A stretch of 64,000 bases of DNA. Source: Alectoria sarmentosa (taxonomy: Eukaryota; Ascomycota; Lecanoromycetes; Lecanorales; Parmeliaceae). How positions within the stretch are numbered: the first letter of the stretch is position 1; each line of letters opens with the position of its first letter. Position numbers and translations under genes: made by a program. The notes under the pieces are model-generated. The model was not told the DNA's origin and ran no database searches. It saw nothing but the letters and a program-made list of their open reading frames with translations. This document shows, piece after piece, positions 1-12,700 of the stretch. Location: positions 1 through 64,000 of the forward strand of contig WOGZ01000116.1 in assembly GCA_009733775.1 (NCBI GenBank), given 5' to 3'.

Positions 1-11
1 ACTCTCTTTCC

Positions 12-168
12 AAAGTGCTTTTCATCTTTCGATCACTCTACTTGTGCGCTATCAAAAGTGCTTTTCATCTTTCGATCACTCTACTTGTGCGCTATCAAAG
101 TGCTTTTCATCTTTCGATCACTCTACTTGTGCGCTATCATCTTTCGATCACTCTACTTGTGCGCTATC
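12..168. repeat. 42-bp tandem repeat, 3 full and 1 partial copy
   Basis: Three nearly identical 42-bp units (12-53, 55-96, 97-138) each run from AAAGTGC to GCGCTATC. A fourth copy lacking its first 12 bases follows at 139-168. The units keep TpG and GpC dinucleotides, so they are not eroded like the DNA just downstream. They may be part of the 5' region of a transposon or an independent minisatellite; the array may continue left of the window. Confidence 0.9.
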
Positions 169-179
169 ATCGAAAACGA

Positions 180-2600
180 TTTTAAATGTCACAATAGTCA
201 CCACGTAATTAGCTTCCGAATATTATTATTGTTACATCTATAATCCTCATAACTCCTATACCCTACCGTCGCCTTTTTTTTCATGATTTATCATGACGAA
301 AAATGACAAATCAAAATGATCATAGGTTCTCACGAATTATGAGTCTTTATTCATCAATAAACAGCTCCTACTCACGCAGAATATATTTGATATCATCCTT
401 AAACACATTAAAAATGAGCTCAACGATCCTCATAAGAATATATTTCGTGTCATCGTCGAGGCCCTACTTTATATAATGTCTTTAATAATCACAAAAACAA
501 TCGATTAATCAAATAATAAAAAACTTCTCGTTATTATATAACATTTAAAATAACTTATCAAACGCATTAAAGGCGATATTATAATTATGAAACACTTCAT
601 TAATATAATCATCTTTAAAAATTATGACCCGTTAAGAATATAAGCGAAAGGTTTATCAATCGCTTTTTCATCATTTCTTTAAAACACAATATCATCATGT
701 TTCTCACAATCAACCTCATTTCTCGAATTGAAAAACAAAAAAAATCGTCAAATTATTATCAAAATCAAAAATAAGAAAATCGCTCAAAGATTACGCATCA
801 ATATCCTTAAACAATTATAAAATTATATCGAAACACGTTTAAAAACATACTTTACACTCAAGGCTGCAAAAATCAAGATTTTCAAACAATTACGATTTAA
901 AAATTTTCAACTTTTAATAAAAATTCGAAAAAACGTCGAAATTTTAAGAAACGTTAAAAAAACCAAAAAATAAATAATGTGTTTTAATAAAGACGCGTTT
1001 GTTTTGATCTCTATTTTCGATATAATTATTCATAACATTCTTATCAAAATGTATCAATTCTCGAAAGATATCGAGACGCTTATCAAAATCATCATTAAAT
1101 CGAACATTCATAAGATTTTCGAGATAGACATTAAATATATCGATTAATTAAATAAAAATAAGATCAAAAATTCAACAATCAAAGCTTCGACGATTATAAT
1201 AAAATTTTCAAATTCACATCACGCAAATATCGTCTAAATTGAAAATTTGAATTGAAAAACAAAAAACGGGAACGAACATCACGATTACGAAAAATACATT
1301 CGAATAAACAAAATCATCAAATGCTTTCGATATTAAAGACTCAATCACATCATCTTTTTATGCGAATGCAAAACATCAATTTACGCGCATTACGCTTAAG
1401 AGCACGATATTCGCGAATACGAGAAATATCAAAAATAAGGTTTCAAATTTAAATGCGTTAATTATCAAAATCAATATGAGACTTTTCAACTCATTTATCA
1501 AAAAATCAAAAACATCGTTAAAAAAACAATCGAAAAGAGACGAGAGTCTTAAACCCTTTACTTTGAAAATAATAAATATCAATCACAAAATAACGAAAAC
1601 TCATTATAAAATCCTATAAACGACATCGCATCACAAATCAAAAACGCATTTCAACCCGCAAAGATCAAAAAGCCTCGCGCAAAGAAATTAACAAAGAAAT
1701 CGAAATCGAATAAGATTATAATAATAATAAACGTGAATCCACCCATCTCAAAGCTCATTTTAAAAATCACGATTATCGAAATTTCGATAACATAGCCCTT
1801 TAAATCCCTCAATCAATTAACAATAATATCATAAAAAATCTTTATCATAAAGGTCACAATAATTGCGAATACGAACGCTCTCTCATCTCAATTCGTAATT
1901 TTTCAAAAATCAAATAAATCGTAAAAAACGATTGATTTAGAAAAACGAAAAATCATCGCGAGAAACTCGTTAACATCGCTTAATAAAGATTATTATCACA
2001 AATAAAAAAATAATAACGAAACGACTTTTCAAACGCTTTTAATAATATAAAAAAAAACCTCTAACCTCAAAAATCTTAAAAAAGATACATCATTTAAGAT
2101 CACATTTTTCACGCCTTAAGATTTCGAGATTTTATTCATAAAAAACAAAAAAGCGACGAATAAAAAGAATAAATCATCTATTATAAACAAGTTCATTAAA
2201 AAACAAATCAATAAAATCTCAAACTTTTTATTTCATAAATCTACGAACGCAAAGAAGACTTTCGCATAAAAAAAAGCTCGCGATAATTATATCGCATTTT
2301 TTAAAAACATCGACGGAGGTTTCAACTTTAATTCAAATTCTCACGAATCGATAAATCGAAAAACCCTTATTATATTAAGCGATAAGATCATCCGAAGCGT
2401 TTAAAAATTTAACGACATCTCATTTAACAACATTTCAATCGAAGGCATCTCATTTAACGAAGATTTTTAATAAAATTATAACGAAAAAAATCAACATTAA
2501 GGACATAAAAACCGCGATTATAAATATTTCAATATAACGTCGACAAGTCAATGAACGTTATGATTTCATTATTTCAAAAATTTATAATCTTCAAATACGA
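180..2600. other. AT-rich RIP-like repeat DNA, unrecognised
   Basis: This stretch is very rich in A and T, with almost no TpG but ordinary CpA on the + strand, and stops in every frame. No protein family can be read. Given its position upstream of the LINE endonuclease it may contain the element's first ORF and 5' end, or another repeat. The short open frames here (for example 1252-1452) show no recognisable domain and are treated as chance. Confidence 0.6.
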
Positions 2601-5600
2601 TATCATTATTATTTAGAAACCTTAAAAACATTTCAAAAAGAATCAAACTCATCATTTAACGCTCTCAGACTTTTATATATATTATTTAAATCGAAAAAAC
2701 GAGAGAATCAAAATATGCATCTACATAAATATCAAAATTTTCATAAATAAATAATACTCTCAGATTCACAGCGGGGATTTAATAACAATCATTTTAAAAC
2801 CTTAAAAATCAAAATAAAAGATTTTACATATTCATAACATCTATAATGCATTTCCCTTTCAGAAATGAAAAGTTTATTCTCAAAGACATAAATTAATAAA
2901 AATCAAAGATTATTCAAAAATCTCAATATTAAACACCCTTTAAACCGCGATTACAAAAAATACAATCGATAAACATCTCATAATAAGCGACTTCAATTTA
3001 CATCATTCACTATAAATCGATTTCAAAAAACATTAACACACGAAGATCAATCAATTAATCGACATAATTAATAAAACGAGATTTCAACTCTTCATTTCGA
3101 AAAATATAATCATTTTTAAACCGAGAAAAAGAAGTGAAATTATAATTATAAATTTCATCTTTATCACGATAAACATCGTAAACATTATAATTAAATATAA
3201 TATCATCAAAAAATTGAACTTCGACTCAAATCATAAAACGTTTTTCACGAAATTGAATCGAAATATTCAACTTATGCTTTTTAAAAAGATTCGAAATTAA
3301 AAAAAAATGAAAAAAGAAACACTTTTTAATAAATTAAAAATCATCTTATTAAAACGCTTCGAGTCGATCAAAGACATCGAAAAATTAAACAATTAAATAT
3401 AACGATTAATTACGATTTTGATAAAAATAATCATCGAAATTATCTCAATTAACACGATTATTTTAAAATCTAAATTATTCATAAATCAGAAAAATAAAGA
3501 CGTTATAAAAGAAATTAAAAGATTTAAAAGAATTTAATAATAAACCCGAAGTCATTAAAACAAAAAGAAATTAATTAACGCTCGCAACGTCAAAAAGAGA
3601 ATTATTAAAAATAAAAGAATCGATAATTAAAAACAATATATAAACGAATGCGACAACGACGAGAAGCTTCAAAGATTCGAAAAATAAATTAAAAACGAAT
3701 AAATAAAAAACTCGACCTTCATCTCAAAACTTATAAGATTAAATAACATCATAATTATCAAAATCGAAAAAAAAAAAAATCTTTTAAGACATAACTTCTT
3801 CTCTTAAACGAAATAAATCGATTTAAAAGACCTTAAAAAATATTAATATTCGCTATCGAAAAAGTTCTTATTTATCATAATTAAAAAACTTAAATAAATA
3901 ATATTCACGAATTATTTCAATAAAGTTATAAGCGAAAATAAATTAATCTTTCGAATATTGCAATTCGCTCTCAAACACATAAAAACATAATTAAAATATA
4001 TTTACAACGCATATCTAAAATTAAAATATTATTCAAAACATTTTCGTTATTCGAAGACGATAATTTTAAAAAAACTCGAAAAAGACGATTATATTTAATT
4101 TAAATCGTATCGATCAATCGCTCTTCTCAACACTTTAAAAAAAAAACTTAAAAAGATCATCGTTATAAAAATAAGCTATTTGATAAAAGAATATTAACTT
4201 CTCTTTAAAAAACATACGAAAAAACGAAAACTCTCATCGATCGAAAACGCAATTTATATAATATTGAAAAAAATACATAAAGTTTGAAAATCCGAGAATA
4301 ATCAGATAACATTATTATTAATATTAAACGTGAAAAACGTTTTCGATAACGTCTCGCACTCTCGATTAATATATAACCTTCATAAACGAAATATTAACGA
4401 AAAAATCATTAATTGAATCAAAAGTTTTCTAAACAATAAATTCACAATCATCGTTATGCTCGAAAACGAATTATTTTGATACGACATCAAAATAAAAATT
4501 TCTTAAAAATCTCTTATCTTCTTTATTTTTTATTTATTTTATAATGCGAACATCGCCGATTTATATAAAAAAAAAGATCATTTAACATCGACATATATTG
4601 ACGATATTAATATGTTTGTGAGAGATTTTATAATTTAAACGAATTGCGAAACGCTAAAAGAGATTCACATCGAAATAAAACGATGAACAACAATACACGC
4701 ATCGAAATTCGAATTAAATAAATATCAATTAATGTATTTTTAATCGAAGGCGAAAAGAATAATAAAAAAGAAAACGAATAATAATTTAAACGCAAAATTG
4801 AATTTAAATTCCCACATCGTCGAATCGAGCAAAATAACGAAATTTTTAAATCTTATATTTAATCTCGATTTAAAATGAAAAAATCACATTTAATTTTTAA
4901 AGATCAAGATCATCACAAAATTCAACGAATTAACAAATTGCGTTAATTCAACGTGAGAAATCTTATATAAAAATCTAAAAAAGTTATATCAAAAGATAAT
5001 TCTATTCACATTATTATTCGAATGCGTAACATAATATATTTCATTAATTATAAAATATAAGCTCCAAAAAAAGAAAATCTTTAAGATTTTCAAGATTATA
5101 CAAAAAAGAGCGATATGCATTATTTTAGACGAATTCAAAAATATCGCAAAAACAACTTTGAACATTAAATGCCATCAGCTCTTAATGCAATTAACCCTAA
5201 AAAAAATCATCGCAAAAATCGTTTTCCAATTCCAAATTTGTCTCAATTACGATATAATCAAATTTATAAAAATCATAAATGAAAAACAAAAATCAATCAC
5301 GAAGCGCAAAAAGTTTAAAAACTCATTAAAACAATTTAAAAACATAATTAACACACAATGAACATAAGATCAAATGAAGAAACGCATCTTATATATCATA
5401 TTTTCATAATGAAAATTATTAACAATAAGAATATGCAAAAATAAAAAGCAATCTATCAAAAAACATAATAGGGTCATCGACTCAAATTATACATTTTTAT
5501 ACATATACATCGACGATAACAACATAAAGAATCAGATTGAGGCTTCAACTTACGCCTCTCAAATTGAAATAATTTAAATACGATATTTAAAAAACAACGA

Positions 5601-6120
5601 GCATTATATCGTGTATTTTAAAAAACTCAAAAACATAAATATAACGTGCGAGATAATCATCAACATAGCATCTTCGACATTTATTATTTAAACGAATAAT
5701 CAAATCGCAATATAATCGATAAAGGACTTTTAAAAACAATCAAAATAATATATTCTTAACAAAATTATAAAACAATTAATCAAACTCAAAAAGATAAATA
5801 TATTAATTATTTTACGCTAAATCGCAATCCACGAAAACGTTTTAAACAACGAAAAAACGAATCAATTTACAAAACAGGTTTCACAATTAAACAATAACGA
5901 CAACATCAATAATCAATATTGTTTACTCTCGACAATCAAACAACGTATCAAAAAACTAATCAACGCAAATTAAAAAACTCTTTAAAAAACTTACACATAA
6001 AGCGCCGAACTCAAAAAACACATTCTCAAATCACATTATACGATAATAACCTTTCACATGAAAATGAAAAAGATCATAAACTTTATAATGACATAATTAC
6101 AAACAAAAATCGCTCTTAAA
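2600..6120 (+). mobile_element. Degenerate LINE-type retrotransposon (endonuclease-RT-RNase H)
   Basis: Three catalytic regions can be read on the + strand, all in the same frame. An endonuclease motif resembling GDFNLHH starts at 2989 (first Gly now Ser). A reverse transcriptase block starts with a FYNA-type motif near 4510-4560 and includes YIDD at 4594-4605. An RNase H domain has its first-Asp motif at 5506, a DNQ-type motif (now NNQ) near 5695-5710, and an HEx8-type motif at 5830. Endonuclease, RT and RNase H in this order fit LINEs of the Tad1/I type. Stop codons interrupt the frame, several of them where the family has tryptophan. The outer limits are approximate; neither the poly-A tail nor target-site duplications were found. 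The copy is certainly inactive. Confidence 0.85.
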
Positions 6121-8030
6121 AATCTTCTTTATATATATTGAACGATAAATACATTTAAATGTTCTTATAAAAAGAACGATCAAATTCGAAATCATATTCT
6201 CAAAATATGTCTTTTATTCACAAAAGATAAATAAATTATTTGAAATAATCAATTTATCAATATCAAAAAGATTCTCTTTACATCGAAAATAACAAAAAAA
6301 ACAATAAAGTTCATAATAAAAACACGAACGCTGAAAGTTTTCAACAAAATCAAAATCTAATCTTATTCACAAGGCATCGCATAAAACAATTTTGTATCAA
6401 GATAATTCATAACTTATATATCAAAGAATATAATAAACAATAGCATACATTCACAAGATTACAAACTAGAACCTAACCTCTCGACGTTATTTGATTTTTT
6501 TGTTTTATTTTTTCGACATCCTCGAACAAAGGACATTTAATTCACTTACTCATAAATTATCATTAATATTATTAACAAATTATCGTTATTTCGCGCCTTT
6601 CGTTCAAGTTCGTTATATTTCGATTTCATTAAATCATTCGCAATGTCTTGATAAGTGTTAACACACAATAATAATTAATCGTTTATTATATCTCTTAACG
6701 ACATCTCAATTCTCGAAGGTTTTAAATAAATATCATCAAAAATACACTTCACACCGCACTATCATCGACGAATTAAGATTTTTAATTAATACGAACCTAT
6801 TGATTGCGATTTTAAAGATGTTTCATTTTTAAAAAAGTTAATGAGAGACGAATCTTTAAGAGAATTTTGAAAAAAAAGAACTTAAATTGAAATTAACATT
6901 ATGAATCAAGGAAATTTTAAAACTCATCAAAAAATCGATCATCATAGATCACACACATAATCTCAATATTTTCGAACAAAAGACTTAAAGTCAACTTACT
7001 CATAAACAATTCAATAATTTAAATTCAAATAATTGTCATATCAACGAAGTATCCGACCAACGAAAAAACCGAAGATCATCAAATGAAATAAATGGAACGC
7101 GAGGTCAAAACCCTCTCATCGAATTTACACATCACGAAACACATATTTTAATCACCGACATCAGCTTCAAGTCTCGAATTATTATACAAAATGTTCAATC
7201 TCGAAAAACCTATCATCGCAATTATGTTGAAAACGACGATTTATCATTTTCAAGGTTTTTAAACGAAAACAAAGGCAAAAATACATTTAAAAATAATCAA
7301 TCATTTCAATAGATATTTCGAAAATAAATATAATAACACGATAAAGAACCTTTAAAACGCGCTACCTCTCACATAAAATCATAATTATTTCGCGTTAATA
7401 ATAAAACGCTTCGAAGAATTCAACATCAAAAGACCGAATCAAATAAAATTCACGATCATCGCATTTATAATAAACAAGAATTATAACGATTAACACGTCT
7501 TTATACACGATAACTTTTTTCAAAATCGAATCCTTCACGATAAAAATCAATTCGAAAACTTTATCGATTAAATCTCACATAATTATATGAACCTTTTATT
7601 CAAATCAATTTCATAAATAATTACGATCAAAAAACGATAAACGAGATAATCAATTTTGATCATAAAATACGAACATAACGATATAACATATCAATTTCGA
7701 TTCGAATCGTAAAATGAGACGAAAACAAAGATGTATAAGAGAATAAAACTTTTAAAAATCTTAAATTGAATTATGAAAAACATTAACTTCGACAATAAAC
7801 CATTAAAATCGTCGAACATAAAAATTAAAAACATAATAAATATCATCATAACGATTATCAATATCGAAAAGATATTATAATGAAATGATCATACGACGAA
7901 TCAACATTTATATAATCCCGCGAATCATCATCAAAATAAACATTTATTTGAGATGAACTTTAATTCAAAAGCAAAACCAAATTGATAATCACTTTGAGAA
8001 ACAAAACGCGAGGCGATGTTCCCCTAAACG
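6121..8030. other. AT-rich RIP-like repeat DNA with a diverged internal repeat
   Basis: The mutated, AT-rich composition continues to about 8,030. A phrase of about 35 bp (TCGAACAAAGGAC..CTTACTCATAAA) occurs near 6524-6558 and again, diverged, near 6967-7003. This suggests two copies of a repeat end or a nested element. No coding domain can be read. The block ends abruptly where TpG and GC content return to normal. Confidence 0.6.
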
Positions 8031-8496
8031 ATTGTATAAGGGAATTAACCTATCAAATTACAATTGATAGAGAAACTGTGAAAACGATCTGACAGAATCA
8101 TAAGAGCTGGATTATGTTTATTCGATCTATTTTGTTCATTTGTTTTGTTTAGGTCATGCTTGAGGGCGCTCTAGTAACACATATGTATTTAACCGGACAT
8201 GGCCGAAGAGGCCGAGTGGGGAAAAACGGTCCCATCATAGCCTATAAGGCTATGGGGGCGCCCCTCCGACGTAGGAATTACACACACACACACACTTATC
8301 TATCCAAATTCGATTCCTCATGGAAATGTCTTACATAGAGGACCTCAGAACGTCGTGCCCAAACCAAAGTAGCGCCAAGCCTCGGCTGGCCAGATCCGCA
8401 ATTTTGGCAATTTTGCCCCACGAACAATCCACAACTCCTCCAGTCGTAGGTATCAAAACATCGCACCTGGGCACAGCAGGAACGAAGACCGCAACA
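8031..8496. other. Transition zone, (CA)n tract and ubiquitin-L40 5' leader
   Basis: Sequence from about 8,030 is unmutated and of normal composition. The segment to about 8,280 could be the un-eroded end of a repeat element, since it contains GC-rich phrases such as GGGGGCGCCCC. A short (CA)n microsatellite lies at 8280-8295. The remainder up to 8496 should hold the promoter and 5' untranslated leader of the ubiquitin-L40 gene. I see no separate gene; the short ORFs on both strands here overlap one another and look random. Confidence 0.5.
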
Positions 8497-9449
8497 AGTA
8501 AGCCATCTGCCATATCGCCTTGTCACTGGAGTCTTATGTACTAACATCTGCCCTCAATCTCAGTGCAGATGTAAGCTCCCTTCTCCGACCCACAACAACC
8601 CTTCCGCCCAGAGAAGACTGACAATCTCAAAGCTTCGTCAAAACCCTCACGGGTAAAACCATCACCCTTGAAGTCGAATCCTCGGATACCATCGACAATG
8701 TCAAGGCGAAGATCCAAGACAAGGAGGGTATCCCACCGGACCAGCAGCGTTTGATCTTTGCCGGAAAGCAATTGGAGGATGGGCGTACGTTGTCAGACTA
8801 CAACATTCAAAAGGTAACTTGCGTCCATAAGGCTTCTGATGGAGATCGGATAATCGGTGGAGAAAGGAGTGAGATGGATTGTGGGAGTGCAAGCGCAGCG
8901 AATTAGGACGGGCATCTGGAGGAGCCTTGAACTGGATAATTATGCTGATCATTTGCATGTAACAGGAATCGACCCTCCACCTCGTCCTTCGTCTCCGCGG
9001 CGGTATCATCGAGCCCTCCCTCAAGGCTCTAGCCTCGAAGACCAACTGCGAAAAGATGATTTGCCGGAAATGTACGCCCTCCCCCTCCGATTCCCATCCT
9101 TGCCCTGTCCCCAACATTAAGCTGGGAAGACTACTAACAGATGAGGATTTCAGGCTACGCCCGTCTCCCTCCACGAGCAACAAATTGGTGAGTCCGCTGA
9201 ATAACGATACGTGAATTCAAACGCTCACGAATCATCCAAACAGTCGTAAAAAAAAATGCGGTCACACGTAAGCTTTCTTTCCCTAGCAGGTCTCTTCCAG
9301 ATCCAGCAGAAGTTGGGGTTCTGGGCATGATCGGGGTGTCTCGTACTCTTGGGACTTGTTTTGTGACTCAGGAACTGCCCTTTGGGTGGAAATACTGACT
9401 CCCAAACCTCGATAGGAACCAATTGAGGCCGAAAAAGAAGCTGAAGTAG
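8497..9449 (+). CDS. Ubiquitin-60S ribosomal protein L40 fusion
   Basis: This encodes ubiquitin fused to ribosomal protein eL40. It supplies ubiquitin monomers after cleavage by deubiquitinases, plus a zinc-binding component of the large ribosomal subunit. Exons: 8497 (one base), 8564-8570, 8633-8813, 8966-9071, 9154-9187, 9244-9267, 9416-9449. They sum to 387 nt, giving exactly the expected 128 residues. The ubiquitin part ends in LRLRGG and is followed by the L40 start IIEPSLK and the cysteine pairs CRKC and CRKKKCGH. The A of the start codon lies at the end of the leader exon and TG opens the next exon of only 7 nt. Both flanking introns have GTAAGC donors, and the upstream one has a TACTAAC branch point. 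No other ATG gives a full ubiquitin. L40 continues to a normal C-terminus ending in KKKLK. Confidence 0.93.
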
Positions 9450-9743
9450 GAGATATGTGATGTGGATGGAGCGTGGGTCAAAGAGCGAAGGGACTTTCGT
9501 GTTTGTGCTGGAGAACGAAGCAGCATAGGCAAATACAAAGCTGCTCGAATCGAAATCCCAAAGATGGTGTGGGGTCGATCTGGCCCATTACTCGTGCATT
9601 GTTCATGGTCACAGACCCTGACTTGTTGTACAAATGGAAGTGCAGAAGCCAGCCGTTCATTACGCTCCAAGGCTTCCTGCCATTAATGTCGTAGCTCGTT
9701 GGTCTTCATCCCCAAACCTCATCATTCATCATCATAAACACAT
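9450..9743. other. 3' intergenic region between convergent genes
   Basis: This is the shared downstream region of ubiquitin-L40 (+) and the CPSF-A/MMS1-type gene (-). Several overlapping short ORFs lie on both strands, but none has a recognisable domain or coding look. I see no terminator motif that could be named with confidence. Confidence 0.5.
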
Positions 9744-12700
9744 CTAAAGCGCACTCCGCAATTGGTACCTAAGCCACAGCACCACCCTACTCAACACCTC
9801 GCCATCCTTCGCATCCTTCACCACTTCCTTCGCCAACTCATCAAACCTCTCCCTTCTCTTTTCCTTGGATCCAAAGTCCGTATGGCTGTCATGGTCCGGT
9901 TCCACATCTAGCATCTCGTTCAATAGGCGTTTTCCCCCTCGATCAACCATTCGTTCGAGTATGTCCCCATTGATATGCATGTGATGCGGTCGGGCACCCG
10001 AAGGCTCGATGTGCCTTTTATGGGGATTAGCTGGGTGAAACGGGCAGATGGAGCGGTGTCGCTCGGCCATATTCTGAATAAAGCGGAGGAGGCGCCATTC
10101 AATGCTGGTCAGGATGGACATTTGGGTCAGAGTACCATCTGCGGAGGAGCCGAGTATGACCTCATCCCCGGGTATTAAAGAACTGACGGACTTGTTACCG
10201 TTACTTGCAAGGGAGATAAAAGGATCGTGAGACCATATTGGACGATCTATACGTCTGAGGCGGGTAATTGACCCTGGTAGCACGGCTTCGAAAACTGTAG
10301 TCATCGCATTATCGATTCTTCGCTCGGGGGGCTGCCATAGTCCTACGACCGTATCTGATGTATCTGAGGCCAGGACGAGTGACTGGGAGGGCAAGTGAAG
10401 GTGATGTAAACCATTTCTAGCGGACTGATCGCCGAACTGGTAGACGAGCTGACCGGTATCGTACCGGTATATTGATACTGACTCACGACTGCTGGAGACA
10501 TATATGTATGGTTCTTTCACAGTCAAGTGCCTTCCTGGAGACCGCATTGCAAATTTGATGGGTGCTTGCCAATTGATCCGAGATGCGTCTGCGAATCCAA
10601 GAGACTGTATGTAAAGATCGTTTCCGCTGCAGTAGACGAGCGACGTGTCAGGGTATATAGCCATAGTATATACGGGTTCATCCGTGTCAATTGTTTTCTT
10701 TATGACCAATTTTGGAGGCTGATTTCTTTGTCCCTTGGTGATCGCGAAGAATAGTAACCGCCCAACGGACTTGTGTGCCCTAGTCAACCTGGTGTTGATA
10801 ATCAACATATGGTACTCATTCCCGCCAACTTTATGAAACCATTCGCTTATACCAAGGCATTTCTCGCCTGGTTTGCATTCCGATATAATCAGTGCTCGAT
10901 TGTCGTTGGGCTCTTCCATATTGTCAACGTCCATTGCATCGGGGTCACGCACGGTAACTGGTTCAATGTCCAAGTCCAGAAACGAGATCATAGGGCGCAC
11001 AGCACGCTTGCCAGGAACATTACGCAGCCCATCGATTTTTCTAGCCGCCCGGATGACTTGAAAACTATTGTGGAGAACAATTAGCTTATCCAGATGTATT
11101 GAATATAATACTCTAACAGGAGTCCCATCAAGCTTCAGACGGCGAGGGACCATGTGTGGCTGCGGTTCTAGATAGACCGTATGAAGTAAATCTCCATCGA
11201 TGCAGACGAATGATCCAGCGACAAATCCAGGGCTTCCTCTCAGCAGCCATGAATCCACAATTTGACTGATTGCAGAGATTTTACCTTGCTGGAGTGACGG
11301 TTCGCTTGGGTCCGTTATCCACACGTTGAGCACTGTCGCAGGCGCGTTACCGTCATGTTGGGGATATTGTAAGGTGCACAAAGTGTTCTCGCAATGAATG
11401 ATGACTCTATTGGTGGTGGTGTCCTTGGAAACTGTCACGGAAGTATGGCCAAAAGCCAACTTTTCGCAGAGACTTATGTGGTCTATTGCCCTTGTCAGCT
11501 TGTAAATTGTGGGCAAAGAGCCCAGGGAAGTGGTAAACACACATGTGCCTGATCCCTTGCTTAGGCTCAATGTTTCTACCGTGCCATCCCGGAGGCCACA
11601 GACAAGGAAGGGTTGCACCCCTTTTTTTGTAGTTCTTGCAATAGTAGCGATACTATCACATATGCCAAACGGACCATCAAAAGCATGGTGAATGGTAGGA
11701 CTAGGGGTCAGGAGCCCGGAACTAATGTCGCCCGGTAGATATATTTCCAAGTCTCCGGCAAGAGTACCAACGAGTACAAGTATTTCGTCTTCCATTTCCA
11801 GGAGTGAGAGGCAAGATGGATGCGCACGAAGTGTGATCCTTTCAACTAAAGCTTGATATTTGGCATCAAAGATTCCAAACTCTATATAAAACTCTTCGTT
11901 CCGCTGCGCAGCCACAACAGTGATGGTGTTGTGTGCAGTTGTGTGTATACACGCCGCTAGAATTCGGGAGTCACCAAATTGGTATGTCTGAGGTCTCTCG
12001 GCGTCAAGCTGACTCTTCTCCGGCTTTCTCTCCTCGATGTCCTCTTCTTTGAATCTTGTGTCGTTCGGCGAAGGTGGCTCAGGCAACGATGTGGCCCTGA
12101 GAGAGGTTTCGGTAATTTGAATGGTGAGACCTCGGGCTGTGCGCCCTGCAGCGACAGTCCTAGCGTTGAAGTCCAGGCCAACGTCATGGCCAACGAGTTC
12201 TGGGTCATAGTCTGGCAGGCCCACATCGTTGCCAATAAGGTCTTGATCACCCTTTCGCTGCAATCGCAGAAGATAAGTTCGCAATGGGTGAGACACGATG
12301 ATATATGTGACGTCTTTCGGACGTTGGGATTGCTTGTCTTGCTCGCCTACGTTTCCGTAGAAGCCATGCAAGGCCCAAACACCCAATACGCCATTGCTCA
12401 ATTCATTACCAAGATCCACTGAGCTGATTTTCTTCGATGCTTCCATTCCGTAACGTAACTCCGAAATCGCGCCGTGTTTCCCTTTGCCGCAGCATGCGAA
12501 CAGCCGTTGTTGTCCCGTTGATGCATTGTTTGCTGCATCTGGAATTCCTGCATTCTGCCGATCGATCGGAACTTTGGCAACAGCGAAATCATTGATTGGG
12601 GTCCAATTTGGTATAGTGACTCGCTGATTGGGACCAATCTTGCGAGGTGGAAAGTCCCAGAGACCTCCATCGCTCTCGTCGCCGCCTGCCACCAGCAGGT

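Noticed and set aside
12..168. CRISPR-like array
   Set aside because: The units abut with no spacers, and the host is a fungus, so this is a plain tandem repeat.
1..8030. AT-rich block as mitochondrial DNA insertion
   Set aside because: The readable domains are LINE endonuclease, RT and RNase H, and the composition bias is dinucleotide-specific and strand-specific. No mitochondrial gene can be read.
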